64,000 nt of DNA, from the NCBI RefSeq assembly GCF_937952055.1, contig NZ_CALFYO010000033.1, forward strand, positions 124,001 through 188,000, given 5' to 3'. Under the pieces are notes generated by a model. The model ran no database searches, was not told where the DNA came from, and worked only from the letters and a program-made list of their open reading frames with translations. A program made the translations under genes and the position numbers. Origin of the DNA: an uncultured Piscinibacter sp. Lineage in GTDB: Bacteria > Pseudomonadota > Gammaproteobacteria > Burkholderiales > Burkholderiaceae_C. This document shows, piece by piece, positions 32,322-40,617 of this stretch; positions within the stretch are counted from its first letter, which is position 1; each line of letters opens with the position of its first letter.

Positions 32322-33755
32322 ATGTCGCAATCCGTCGAGCGCATGTCGCGCGTGGACACCGCGTGGCTGCGCATGGACAACGACGTCAACCTGATGATGA
32401 TCGTCGGCGTCTGGCTGCTCGAGCCCGGCATCACCTACGAGGCGCTGTGCGAGCGCGTGCAGGACAAGCTGCTCAAGTACGAGCGCTTTCGCCAGAAGGT
32501 GGTGCAGGACGCGATGGGTGCCAACTGGGTCGAGGACGCGGACTTCGACATCCGCCACCACGTGGTGCGCGAGACGCTCGATGTGCCGCGCAGTGTCGAC
32601 GCTCGACTCGCACGCGAGGCCCTGAAGGCGCGCGCCGGCGAGCTGGCCACCACGCCGCTCGATCCGCAGCGACCGCTGTGGCAGTTCCACCTCGTCGAGC
32701 AATACGACGGTGGCAGCGCGTTGATCGCGCGCGTGCACCACTGCATCGGCGACGGCATCGCGTTGATCTCGGTGATGATGTCCATCACCGACGGCGGCAT
32801 GGACCCGCCGAAGCGAAAGAAGCGCGAGCAGCCCGACGAGGCGCACGAGGAGGACTGGCTGTCGGAGGCGGTGCTCAAGCCGCTGACCGACATCACCGTG
32901 AAGGCGATCGGCATGTACGGCAGCGGCGTGGCCAGGTCGATGGACCTGCTGGCGCACCCGCAGCAGCCGCTGCTCGGCTCGCTGGACATGGCGCGCGTGG
33001 GCTACCAGGTGATCAGCGACGTCGCCGCGCTGGGCCTGATGCCCGATGACTCCCCGACCGTGCTCAAGGGCAAGCCGATCGGCAAGAAGCTCGTGGCCTG
33101 GAGCGAGCCGATGTCCATGGACACGGTCAAGGCCATCGGCAAGGGCCTGGGCTGCTCGATCAACGACGTGCTGCTCGCCTGCGTGGCCGGCGCGATCGGC
33201 AGCTATCTGCGCGAGGCGGGCGATGACCCGGCGGGCAAGGAGATCCGTGCCATGGTGCCGGTCAACCTGCGTCCGCTGGAGGAAGCCTGGAAGCTCGGCA
33301 ACCGCTTCGGCCTGGCGCCGCTGGTGTTGCCGATCGGCATCGAGAATCCGGTCGAGCGCGTCTACGCGGTGCGGCAGCGCATGAGCGAGCTCAAGGGCAG
33401 CTACCAGCCGCTGCTCGCATTCGCCGTGCTGGCGGTGGCCGGCCTGCTGATCAAGCCGGTTCAGGACGCGCTGCTGGGCATCTTCGCGAAGAAGTCGACC
33501 GCGGTGATGACCAATGTGCCGGGCCCGGCGAAGCCGCTCAAGCTGTGTGGTTCGACACTGCGCCAGACGATGTTCTGGGTGCCGGCCTCCGGGGACATCG
33601 GCATGGGCGTGAGCATCCTCACCTATGGTGGTGGCGTGCAGTTCGGCTTGATCACCGACGCGAAGCTGTGTCCGGCGCCGCAGAAGATCATCGAGCGCTT
33701 CGAGCCCGAGTTCGAGAAGCTGCTGCTGCTCACCATGATGCTGCCCTGGAACTGA
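32322..33755 (+). CDS. wax ester synthase/diacylglycerol acyltransferase family protein
   Basis: 477 residues; the ATG at 32322 follows GAGGAGA, which decides the start although the frame is open to 32259. The catalytic HHxxxDG motif is HHCIGDG at about 139-145. The C-terminal part contains NDVLLACVAGAIGSYLR and MTNVPGPAKPL (the usual NVPGP element), both hallmarks of bacterial WS/DGAT. It esterifies long-chain acyl-CoA to fatty alcohols or diacylglycerol at the membrane/lipid-body surface. It sits divergent to acyl-CoA-binding protein and near a PHA-system gene, pointing to neutral-lipid storage. A TTGACG hexamer in the gap may belong to its promoter, but the -10 is poor. Confidence 0.88.
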   Translation: MSQSVERMSRVDTAWLRMDNDVNLMMIVGVWLLEPGITYEALCERVQDKLLKYERFRQKVVQDAMGANWVEDADFDIRHHVVRETLDVPRSVDARLAREALKARAGELATTPLDPQRPLWQFHLVEQYDGGSALIARVHHCIGDGIALISVMMSITDGGMDPPKRKKREQPDEAHEEDWLSEAVLKPLTDITVKAIGMYGSGVARSMDLLAHPQQPLLGSLDMARVGYQVISDVAALGLMPDDSPTVLKGKPIGKKLVAWSEPMSMDTVKAIGKGLGCSINDVLLACVAGAIGSYLREAGDDPAGKEIRAMVPVNLRPLEEAWKLGNRFGLAPLVLPIGIENPVERVYAVRQRMSELKGSYQPLLAFAVLAVAGLLIKPVQDALLGIFAKKSTAVMTNVPGPAKPLKLCGSTLRQTMFWVPASGDIGMGVSILTYGGGVQFGLITDAKLCPAPQKIIERFEPEFEKLLLLTMMLPWN

Positions 33756-33818
33756 GCGCTGCGCGCACCGCCCGTCTGGCCGAGGTCGGAAGCCGGATGC
33801 CGCAGGGGCAGTCAGGGT

Positions 33819-34526
33819 TCAGGCGTTTCTGAGCGGACCGCGGAACACGTAGCCCACGCGCGAAAGCGCCTGCAGCGGCACGGGGCTGGCCGTGGCGCGT
33901 TCGATGCGCCGTCGCAGCCTGTAGATGATGGCGCTGAGGGTGTTGTCGGGCTCCTCGGTGACCGGGCGGCCGAGGTGATGGCACAGCGACTCGCGCGTCA
34001 CTGCCTGGCCCTCGGCCTGCACGAAGCGCTCCATCACTGCCAGGTCCAGGTCGCTGAGATCGATGCGCACGCCGTCCGGGGCGATCAGCCGGCCGGACTG
34101 GCGGTCGAGCAGCCATTCGCCCGAACTGCCGCTGTAGGACGCCACGCGCCGGTGCACCGCGCGGATGGCGACAACCACCTGGTCGAAGCTCGCCGGCTTG
34201 GCCAGGTGCATGTCGGCGCCGGCGTCGACCACCGACGAGAACACGTCCGGCGCCAGCCGGCCCGAGACCACCAGCAGCCCGGCCTGGGTGCGCCGGCGCA
34301 GGATGCGGATCAGTTCGACGCCGTCGACGCCCGGCAGCATCAGGTCGAGGATGTAGAAGTTGAAGGCGAAGGGCGAGGTGTGGGCCAGCAGTTCGTTGCT
34401 GTCGCTGAAGGTCTGCACCTCGATGTCGAGCCCGCGCAGGTGGGCCGCGAGGTACTCGCGGTACTCCGGATCGTCGTCGACGAGCGCCAGCGTACGCGGC
34501 AGCGGTGAGGCGGGGTTGTTTGTCAT
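33819..34526 (-). CDS. orphan OmpR-type response regulator
   Basis: 235 residues from the ATG at 34526; the frame extends to a TTG at 34544. The receiver domain has the acidic pocket VDDDPEYREY near residue 18, the phospho-acceptor Asp in ILDLMLPGVDG near 60 and the conserved Lys in HLAKPASF near 112. The output domain is a winged helix with DLAVMERFVQAEGQAVTRESL and SAIIYRLRRRIERA. No histidine kinase gene is adjacent, so its partner is elsewhere. It is the only gene in its transcription unit; a 21-bp perfect inverted repeat lies 133 bp upstream of the start. Convergent with the acyltransferase gene. Confidence 0.88.
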   Translation of the reverse strand: MTNNPASPLPRTLALVDDDPEYREYLAAHLRGLDIEVQTFSDSNELLAHTSPFAFNFYILDLMLPGVDGVELIRILRRRTQAGLLVVSGRLAPDVFSSVVDAGADMHLAKPASFDQVVVAIRAVHRRVASYSGSSGEWLLDRQSGRLIAPDGVRIDLSDLDLAVMERFVQAEGQAVTRESLCHHLGRPVTEEPDNTLSAIIYRLRRRIERATASPVPLQALSRVGYVFRGPLRNA

Positions 34527-34814
34527 CTCGCGTGTCGGGCCCAAAGATGCACTCGAAAAATTCTAGCCATCGATCACGCCACCCCAGCGCTTCTGACACG
34601 CCGTTTCTTGAGGTTCGTCCCGCAATTTCCCGGAACCGCCGTCAGATGTGAGAAACGCAAAGTGATGTCAGGTCACTTTCCCTGGGAATGATGTGTCCTG
34701 TGCCGGCGCCTGCACGTGACCGGTTCGGTCGAACTGCCCCGCTGCCGCTGGCCCGCCCGCATCGAGGCGCAGCCGATCCGCTGCCGTCGCGGCCTGCCGC
34801 GACAGACGGCCCGA
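34527..34814 (-). promoter_or_regulatory. upstream region of the response regulator gene
   Basis: 288 bp without a gene between the stop of the DeoR-type regulator and the start of the response regulator, both on the minus strand. It contains the inverted repeat listed separately and an AT-richer part at 34540-34700. No clear intrinsic terminator for the DeoR-type gene was found and no promoter pair with good spacing. Confidence 0.35.
34659..34679. promoter_or_regulatory. perfect inverted repeat, likely operator
   Basis: AAAGTGA - 7 bp - TCACTTT, perfect 7-bp arms. The centre-to-centre distance of 14 bp is not a helical multiple, but the arms together span two turns. It lies upstream of the response regulator gene and could be its own binding site or that of another regulator. 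Confidence 0.45.
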
Positions 34815-35594
34815 TCAGACGCGCTCGACCTCGACCTGCGCGCGCAGCCAGTCGGGTGCGGCGTCGCTGATCACGCGGTCGATCTCGTCGAGCCGCGAGA
34901 CGGCGCAGGGCGCCACCACGTCCAGCTTGGTCGCGTCCGTGAGCACGATGCGCTGCGCCGCGCCGTCGACCATCGCACGCTTGATCGCCGCCTCCTGCGG
35001 ATCGTGCGCCGTGAGGCCCGCTCGCGGGTGCAAGGCGCAGGCACCGAGGAACGCGATGTCGGCACGGTGCGCACGCACCGTGGCCAGCGCGGCGTCGCCG
35101 ACGAAGATGCGCGGCGCTGCCAGCCAGGCGCCGCCGGCCAGCACGAGGCGGATGCGCGGCTCGTCCGCCACCGCCAGCGCGACGTCGAGCGCGTGCGTGA
35201 CGACGGTCAGCGGCCGCGGCGCGTCGGCCGACTTCAACGCGTTGACCAGCGCGAGTGTCGTCGTGCCGCCGTCGACGAACAGCGTGTGGTTTGCCTCCAC
35301 CCGCTTCACCGCCGCACGTGCGATGGCGCGCTTGGCGCCGGTGAGCAGGCCCGCGCGTTGCGTCGTGGGCAGCACGGTGGCATGCAGAGCGACAGCGCCG
35401 CCATGCGTCTTCTGCACCAGACCACGCGCCGCGAGCTGGCGCAGGTCGCGCCGCACCGTGTCTTCGGAGACGCCGTACTCGGCGGCAAGGCTCGCCACCT
35501 CCACACGACCGTGCTCCCGCAGTGTCTCGGCGATGCGCTGCTGGCGCTCGGCGGCAAAGCGCGGCGGTTCGACGGGGGCGCGGTGGGCGGGCAT
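34815..35594 (-). CDS. DeoR-family transcriptional repressor
   Basis: 259 residues from the ATG at 35594 (the frame is open further upstream but would run through the operator). The N-terminal DeoR helix-turn-helix is RQQRIAETLREHGRVEVASL then YGVSEDTVRRDLRQLAARG (about 15-55). The C-terminal sugar-phosphate-sensor domain contains FVDGGTTTLALVNAL, the DEPRIRLVLAGG-type loop and FVGDAALATV. Such repressors respond to phosphorylated sugars or nucleosides. It is divergent to an MFS gene with only 53 bp between the two starts, filled by a symmetric repeat array, so it probably represses both. Confidence 0.88.
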   Translation of the reverse strand: MPAHRAPVEPPRFAAERQQRIAETLREHGRVEVASLAAEYGVSEDTVRRDLRQLAARGLVQKTHGGAVALHATVLPTTQRAGLLTGAKRAIARAAVKRVEANHTLFVDGGTTTLALVNALKSADAPRPLTVVTHALDVALAVADEPRIRLVLAGGAWLAAPRIFVGDAALATVRAHRADIAFLGACALHPRAGLTAHDPQEAAIKRAMVDGAAQRIVLTDATKLDVVAPCAVSRLDEIDRVISDAAPDWLRAQVEVERV

Positions 35595-35610
35595 GAAGAT
35601 GATGCGCTTA

Positions 35611-35648
35611 TGTGCACGAATGTGCAAATTACAGCACAATACAGCACA
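35611..35648. promoter_or_regulatory. symmetric four-half-site operator between deoR-type and MFS genes
   Basis: Two TGTGC half-sites 10 bp apart (35611 and 35621) face two GCACA half-sites also 10 bp apart (35634 and 35644). The array is a palindrome made of two direct repeats, one helical turn apart, as expected for a tetrameric DeoR-type repressor. It covers almost the whole intergenic space and its last base is the A of the MFS ATG, so bound protein would block transcription of both genes. Confidence 0.65.
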
Positions 35649-36826
35649 TGCAAGCAAGTCAATGCCTGGCCCCCGCCGGCGACGCCGAAACATCGCCGCT
35701 CGGCTGGCACCGTGCCATCCGCGTGCTCTTCTTCGTGCTCGGCATGGCCATGGGCGTGTGGGGCGCGCAGGTGCCGGCGGTCAAGTTCCACTACGGTCTC
35801 GACGAGCAGTCGCTCTCGCTCGCGCTGCTCGCCGCGGCCGCTGGCGCGGTGCTGTGCCTGCTGACCGCCGGCGCGCTGGTGGCGCGTTTCGGCGCGCGGC
35901 GTTGCGTGCAGGGGGCGGGGCTGCTGATGTGTGCCGCCCTTGGCGCCGTGCTGCAGACGCAGCAGCTCGGCGTGCTGTTCGCGCTGATGCTGCTGCTCGG
36001 CGCCGGCAGCGCGCTGTTCGACGTCGCCATCAACGCGGAAGGCAACGCGCTGGAGATGCGCTCGCCGCGCAAGGTGATGAGCGGATTGCACGCGATGTTC
36101 AGCCTGGGCGGCATGGCCGGGGCACTGCTGTGTGCCGGGCTGCATCGCGCCGGCGTGGCGCCGCTGCTGCAGGTGGCCGGCAGTGCGCTGGCGCTGGCAG
36201 CGGTCCTGTGGTTCGCCGCGGCCTGGCTGAGCTCGCATCGCTCGGACAGCGACGAATCGCCCGCGCCGATCGCCTGGCCGCGCGGTGTCCTGCTCTGGAT
36301 GGGCGTGCTCACCGCGCTGTGCATGGTGGCCGAGGGCTCGATGTACGACTGGAGTGCGCTGTTCGTGCACCAGGAACTGCAGACCGATGCGGCCACCGGT
36401 GCGCTCGGCTTTGCCGCCTTCAGCGCGGCCATGGCGGCAGGCCGGCTGTTCGGCGACCGCGTGCGCGAGAGGCTCTCGCCGGTGGCCTTGATGCACGCCT
36501 CGGGCGCACTGGCTGCCGCCGGCATGGCCATGGCGCTGACGGCAGGTGCGCCCTGGGCTGCGATGCTCGGCTTCATGCTCGTCGGCCTCGGCCTGGCCAA
36601 CGTGGTACCGGTGATGTTCGCTGCCGCGGCGCAGGTGCCGGGCGTGGCGCCAGCCCATGGCGTGGCCGCGGTGTCGTCGGTCGGCTATCTCGGCTTCATG
36701 GTCGGGCCGCCGCTGATCGGTGCCCTGGCACGCTGGAGCTCGCTTACCGCCGCGCTGTGGGCAGTGGCGCTGTTCGCGATGCTGATGGGCGCGGCGGCGC
36801 GGGCGGTGCTGGGCCGCGCGCGCTAG
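35648..36826 (+). CDS. MFS transporter (YbjJ-like)
   Basis: 392 residues with about twelve hydrophobic segments, starting with IRVLFFVLGMAMGVWGAQVP. The sequence resembles the FucP/YbjJ branch of the major facilitator superfamily: GAGSALFDVAINAEGNALE in segment 4 and AALGMVAEGSMYDWSALF-like text in segment 7. Inner-membrane transporter with unknown substrate; the divergent DeoR-type gene hints at a sugar or nucleoside. The ATG at 35648 has no ribosome site and overlaps the operator; translation may start from a leaderless mRNA, or at a later Met, which would lose part of segment 1. Convergent with the next gene (15-bp gap). Confidence 0.82.
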   Translation: MQASQCLAPAGDAETSPLGWHRAIRVLFFVLGMAMGVWGAQVPAVKFHYGLDEQSLSLALLAAAAGAVLCLLTAGALVARFGARRCVQGAGLLMCAALGAVLQTQQLGVLFALMLLLGAGSALFDVAINAEGNALEMRSPRKVMSGLHAMFSLGGMAGALLCAGLHRAGVAPLLQVAGSALALAAVLWFAAAWLSSHRSDSDESPAPIAWPRGVLLWMGVLTALCMVAEGSMYDWSALFVHQELQTDAATGALGFAAFSAAMAAGRLFGDRVRERLSPVALMHASGALAAAGMAMALTAGAPWAAMLGFMLVGLGLANVVPVMFAAAAQVPGVAPAHGVAAVSSVGYLGFMVGPPLIGALARWSSLTAALWAVALFAMLMGAAARAVLGRAR

Positions 36827-36841
36827 CCAGACCCGGCGCGA

Positions 36842-37615
36842 TCAGTCTTCGAGTTCGGCCTTCGCCATCTCGACGTCCAACCGCTCCATGGCGTCGGCCG
36901 GCACGAAAGCGGCCGCATCGGCGTAGAGCTTCTCGGCCTCCTTCATCTTCTTGTCGCCCTCGAGCATCACCAGGCCGTTGGCATACTCGACCATGGCAAT
37001 GGCCGAGTTCGGGTTGAGCTTGAGGGCGGTCTTGTACATCAGCAGGCCCTGGTCCTTGCTGGCGCCCTGGGTGCGACCCAGCAGCGAGCCGACCTTGTCG
37101 ATCACCTCGGCATGGAAGGCGCCGAGCGCGATGTGCGCGTCGGCGTGGCGCGGCTGCAGCTTGATCGCTGTCTCCAGGCAGCCCTTCACCTTGCTGCCCA
37201 GACCCTGCGCGAGTGCCTTCGCCACGCTGATGCCCTGGCTGTAGCGGCCCAGCGCATAGGCCTGCCAGTAGTAGGCATTCGCGTTCTGCGGCGCCTCGGC
37301 CTGCTGCGCCTCGGCGCGATCGGACACCTCGAGGAACAACGCCAGGCGGTTCTTCTCGCTCTTCTCGAGGTAGTTGGCGTAGATCGACTGCGCCTTGTTG
37401 GCCACGGTGATGCCCGCGCCACCCGCCTTCAGGCCGGCCTCGCAGGCCTTCTGGAACTCGCCGGCATGGAACAGCGCCCAGGCGGCCAGCACCTTGTCGT
37501 CCTTCGGCAGGGGCTCGGCGTCGCCGGCATGCAGCCGCGCCCACTTCTTCTTCAGCGTCGCCGCGTCGTAGAGGTACTCGGCATTGTCGTGGGGGAAGGC
37601 GGTCCACTTGGCCAT
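36842..37615 (-). CDS. TPR-like hypothetical protein
   Basis: 257 residues, no signal peptide. Helical-hairpin repeats are visible, e.g. DKVLAAWALFHAGEFQKACEAG, KGCLETAIKLQPRHADAHIALGAFHAEV and YKTALKLNPNSAIAMVEYANG, with the Ala/Leu/Pro spacing of tetratricopeptide repeats. N-terminal MAKWTAFPHDNAEYLYD is distinctive and probably defines a family found in Burkholderiales. The function is unknown; TPR proteins usually serve as scaffolds. It lies 33 bp downstream of a TetR-family regulator on the same strand, with AGGAGA before its ATG, so the pair is likely co-transcribed. Confidence 0.72.
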   Translation of the reverse strand: MAKWTAFPHDNAEYLYDAATLKKKWARLHAGDAEPLPKDDKVLAAWALFHAGEFQKACEAGLKAGGAGITVANKAQSIYANYLEKSEKNRLALFLEVSDRAEAQQAEAPQNANAYYWQAYALGRYSQGISVAKALAQGLGSKVKGCLETAIKLQPRHADAHIALGAFHAEVIDKVGSLLGRTQGASKDQGLLMYKTALKLNPNSAIAMVEYANGLVMLEGDKKMKEAEKLYADAAAFVPADAMERLDVEMAKAELED

Positions 37616-37648
37616 GGTGAAGTCTCCTGGGATGTTGCGATGGCTTGT

Positions 37649-38311
37649 TCAGCTCTTGTCGTAGCGGCCCGCCAGCGCGTGAAGGTGTTCGCGCTGATCG
37701 GGTTCGAGGTAGGGGATCAGCAGGCTGAGCACGTGATAGGCACCGCGCAAGAGCGCCGCGCCGGCGCTCTCGGGCTCCAGCGCACGGCGCGGATCGCGCA
37801 CGTACTCGTAGCTGAGCCAGTAGGTCAGCACCACGGCCATGGCGGTGGCCACCGGCTCCATGTCGCGCGGCTCGATGCGCATCGCGCCGCCCCGCGTCAG
37901 ACCGGCCATCACCGACTGGATGGCCTGGTTCTTGTTGCGCAGCACGAACTGGAAGTGCGTCTCCAGCCGGCGGTTCTTGGAGAGCAGATCGTTGAGGTCG
38001 CGGTAGAGGAAGCGATACTGCCAGATCAGCTCGAAGAGCATGTGGAACAGCAGCCAGGCATCCTCGACGTTGCGCACCTGGTCGGCGGCCTGAAGCAAGT
38101 CGCCGAGCGACTTCTCGTAGCGGTCGAACAGGCTGTTGATCAGCTCGTCCTTGGCCGGATAGTGGTAGTAGAGGTTGCCCGGGCTGATGTTCAGCTCGGC
38201 CGAAATCAGCGTCGTCGAGACGTTCGGTTCGCCGAAGCGATTGAACAGCTCGAGGGTGACCTCCAGGATGCGTTCGGCCGTGCGGCGCGGTTTTTTGGCT
38301 TGCGTGGCCAT
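37649..38311 (-). CDS. TetR-family transcriptional regulator
   Basis: 220 residues from ATG 38311. The N-terminal helix-turn-helix is ILEVTLELFNRFGEPNVSTTLISAELNISPGNLYYHYPAKDELI (about 15-58), typical TetR with the YYHYxxKDEL end. The C-terminal ligand domain (about 80-220) is all-helical and rich in aromatic residues (FLYRDLNDLLSKNRR), like regulators of fatty-acid or envelope genes. Divergent from the yadGH-type ABC exporter (117-bp gap with the 10-bp palindrome GAGCCGGCTC at about 38380-38390), and upstream of the TPR gene; either could be its target. Confidence 0.88.
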   Translation of the reverse strand: MATQAKKPRRTAERILEVTLELFNRFGEPNVSTTLISAELNISPGNLYYHYPAKDELINSLFDRYEKSLGDLLQAADQVRNVEDAWLLFHMLFELIWQYRFLYRDLNDLLSKNRRLETHFQFVLRNKNQAIQSVMAGLTRGGAMRIEPRDMEPVATAMAVVLTYWLSYEYVRDPRRALEPESAGAALLRGAYHVLSLLIPYLEPDQREHLHALAGRYDKS

Positions 38312-38413
38312 GTGCGGCTGCGGTGGGTGGCGGGAATCTAGCACCCTTCGCGGCGCACACACACGAGCGTCGCCCCTAATGAGCCGGCTCAGGCGACCCC
38401 GCAGGGCGCTCCC

Positions 38414-38419
38414 TACAAT
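38414..38419 (+). promoter_or_regulatory. -10-like hexamer abutting the yadG-type start codon
   Basis: TACAAT followed by 9 nt and the ATG at 38429, with no Shine-Dalgarno sequence between. Transcription from this element would start within a few bases of the ATG, giving a leaderless or near-leaderless mRNA. No -35 consensus at 17 bp. Confidence 0.4.
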
Positions 38420-38428
38420 CCGTGCCCC

Positions 38429-39349
38429 ATGCCAGCCATCTCCTTCCAGAACGTCGGCAAGACCTACCACGGCGCGCGAGGCGACGTGCACGCCTTGAGC
38501 GACGTCAGCTTCGACATCGAGGCCGGCGAGTTCTTCGGACTGCTCGGCCCCAACGGGGCGGGCAAGACCACGCTGATCAGCATCCTCGCGGGTCTTTCCC
38601 GCGCCACTGCCGGCCGCGTCACGGTGATGGGCCACGACGTGGTGAGCGACTACGCGGCGGCACGCCGAAGCCTGGGCATCGTGCCGCAGGAACTGGTGTT
38701 CGACCCCTTTTTCAGCGTGCGCGAGGCGCTGCGCATCCAGGGCGGCTACTTCGGCGTGAAGCGCAACGACGCCTGGATCGACGAACTGCTCGCGCACCTG
38801 GGTCTTGCCGACAAGGCCGACGCCAACATGCGCCAACTCAGCGGCGGCATGAAGCGCCGCGTGCTGGTGGCACAGGCACTGGTGCACCGCCCGCCGGTGA
38901 TCGTGCTCGACGAGCCGACTGCCGGCGTCGACGTGGAGCTGCGCCAGACGCTGTGGCAGTTCGTCGCCCGCCTGAACAAGGAAGGCCACACGGTGCTGCT
39001 GACCACGCACTACCTCGAGGAGGCCGAGGCACTGGCGGGTCGCATCGCGATGCTCAAGCAGGGGCGCGTGGTGGCGTTGGACCGCACGTCGGCGCTGCTC
39101 GCCGGAACGGCCAGCACCATGCTGCGCTTCAAGATGGACCAGGCGCTGCCGGCCTCCCTGACGGCGCAATCGCGCGTCACCGGGCGCATCGTGCAGGTCA
39201 AGGCGCACGATGCGGCCGAGGTGGAATCCATCCTGGCCACGCTGCGCAGCGCCGGCTGCAAGCCGGAGGACCTGGAGATCGGCCGCGCCGACCTGGAGGA
39301 TGTGTTCCTCGAGATCATGCAAGGCGCACCGGCGAGGGAGGCAGCATGA
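38429..39349 (+). CDS. yadG: ABC-2 exporter ATP-binding protein (YadG-like)
   Basis: 306 residues. Walker A GPNGAGKTT near residue 40, Q-loop in GIVPQELVFDPFF, signature LSGGMKRRVLVAQAL near 141, Walker B VIVLDEPTAGVD near 160, H-loop in LTTHYLEEAE. The C-terminal extension is typical of the drug/polysaccharide exporter ATPases. It energises the membrane protein encoded next (ATGA overlap). In many Burkholderiales this pair lies between the mla genes and ibaG-murA; here ibaG-murA follow after two inserted genes, and the mla genes are 19 kb away. Confidence 0.9.
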   Translation: MPAISFQNVGKTYHGARGDVHALSDVSFDIEAGEFFGLLGPNGAGKTTLISILAGLSRATAGRVTVMGHDVVSDYAAARRSLGIVPQELVFDPFFSVREALRIQGGYFGVKRNDAWIDELLAHLGLADKADANMRQLSGGMKRRVLVAQALVHRPPVIVLDEPTAGVDVELRQTLWQFVARLNKEGHTVLLTTHYLEEAEALAGRIAMLKQGRVVALDRTSALLAGTASTMLRFKMDQALPASLTAQSRVTGRIVQVKAHDAAEVESILATLRSAGCKPEDLEIGRADLEDVFLEIMQGAPAREAA

Positions 39350-40113
39350 ACGGTGCCTTGTCCGGCGCGAGCACCCTGCTCTACAAGGAGGTGCTGCGTT
39401 TCTGGAAGGTCAGCTTCCAGACGGTGGCCGCACCCGTCCTCACTGCGGTGCTGTACCTGCTCATCTTCGGCCACGTGCTGGAAGATCACGTCAAGGTCTA
39501 CGACCAGATCGGCTACACCAGCTTTCTCATTCCCGGCCTGGTGATGATGAGCGTGCTGCAGAACGCTTTCGCGAACAGCAGCTCCTCGCTGATCCAGAGC
39601 AAGATCACCGGCAACCTCGTCTTCCTACTCGTCGCGCCCCTGTCGCACTGGGCCTGGTTCGTGGCCTACGTGGGAGCCTCGATGGTGCGCGGGCTGGTGG
39701 TCGGTACGGGGGTGCTGGCGGTCACGGTGTGGTTTGCGCCGCTGCACGCGGCCGAACCCTGGTGGATCGTCGTGTTCGCCATGCTCGGCGCGGGCATGCT
39801 GGGCTCGCTGGGGCTGATCGCCGGGCTGTGGGCGGAGAAGTTCGACCAGATGGCCGGCTTCCAGAACTTCGTCATCATGCCGATGACGTTCCTGTCGGGT
39901 GTGTTCTATTCGGTGCACTCGCTGCCGGTGTTCTGGCAGACGGTCAGCCACCTGAACCCGTTCTTCTACATGATCGACGGCTTCCGGCGGGGGTTCTTCG
40001 GCGTCAGCGACGTCTCTCCGTGGCTGAGCCTGGCCATCGTCGGCGCGAGCTTCGTGGCGGTCGGATCGCTGGCCTTGAACCTGCTTCGCACCGGCTACAA
40101 GATCCGCCACTGA
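39346..40113 (+). CDS. yadH: ABC-2 type exporter permease (YadH-like)
   Basis: 255 residues, six predicted membrane segments, e.g. VAAPVLTAVLYLLIFGHVL, YVGASMVRGLVVGTGVLAV and GAGMLGSLGLIAGLWAEKF. The ABC-2 family motif MPMTFLSGVFYSVHSLP and HLNPFFYMIDGFRRGFFG precede the last segment. It forms the export channel with the ATPase encoded upstream, with ATGA overlap ensuring stoichiometry. The substrate is unknown. Convergent with the LapA-like gene 12 bp downstream. Confidence 0.9.
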   Translation: MNGALSGASTLLYKEVLRFWKVSFQTVAAPVLTAVLYLLIFGHVLEDHVKVYDQIGYTSFLIPGLVMMSVLQNAFANSSSSLIQSKITGNLVFLLVAPLSHWAWFVAYVGASMVRGLVVGTGVLAVTVWFAPLHAAEPWWIVVFAMLGAGMLGSLGLIAGLWAEKFDQMAGFQNFVIMPMTFLSGVFYSVHSLPVFWQTVSHLNPFFYMIDGFRRGFFGVSDVSPWLSLAIVGASFVAVGSLALNLLRTGYKIRH

Positions 40114-40125
40114 CGGCGCCGTTGG

Positions 40126-40617
40126 TCACGCGTCGGGCCGCGGCGGGTGAATGCGGTCCAGCTTGTCGTCCACCTCGGCGACGAAGGCGGACAGGCTGCG
40201 CTCCGACTCCGCGATGCGCTCGAGCAAGGAAGCGTCGAGCCGGTCCAGCCGCTCCGTCAGCGCTTGCTCGCTGCGTTCGCCACGCCCGGCGAGGTCGGCG
40301 AGTTCCTGGGCGATGTGGCCCCTGAGCTCGGTGAAGCGCGAGGCTTCCGCGCTGTCGGCCAGTTCCCGCTGCGCCTTCAGCTCCTTGGACATGCGCCGCG
40401 CCTCGCGGATCACCCCGGCCTGCTGGAAGACGATGTAGGCGAGGAAGAGCACGCACAGGAAGGCCGTGACGATCAGCATGACCAGGCCGAGCGGTGCCTG
40501 CACCTCGGCAAAGCCCAGCGACAGCGTCGTCGGCGCGGTGAACGCGGTCCAGTTCAGCAGCGTGAAGGCACCGAGCAGGGCGAGCGCGATCACCACGGTG
40601 GCGGAGCGAAGGTTCAT
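40126..40617 (-). CDS. LapA-domain-like membrane protein with coiled coil
   Basis: 163 residues. Two membrane segments (about 8-24, VIALALLGAFTLLNWTAF, and 42-66, LGLVMLIVTAFLCVLFLAYIV), the pattern of LapA/DUF1049 proteins. Residues about 72-155 are charged and helical (ARRMSKELKAQRELADSAEA; SLLERIAESERSLSAFVAEV), probably a cytoplasmic coiled coil. The function is unknown. Its ATG overlaps the stop of the antiporter gene (ATGA), so the two proteins are likely made together and may interact. Confidence 0.72.
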   Translation of the reverse strand: MNLRSATVVIALALLGAFTLLNWTAFTAPTTLSLGFAEVQAPLGLVMLIVTAFLCVLFLAYIVFQQAGVIREARRMSKELKAQRELADSAEASRFTELRGHIAQELADLAGRGERSEQALTERLDRLDASLLERIAESERSLSAFVAEVDDKLDRIHPPRPDA

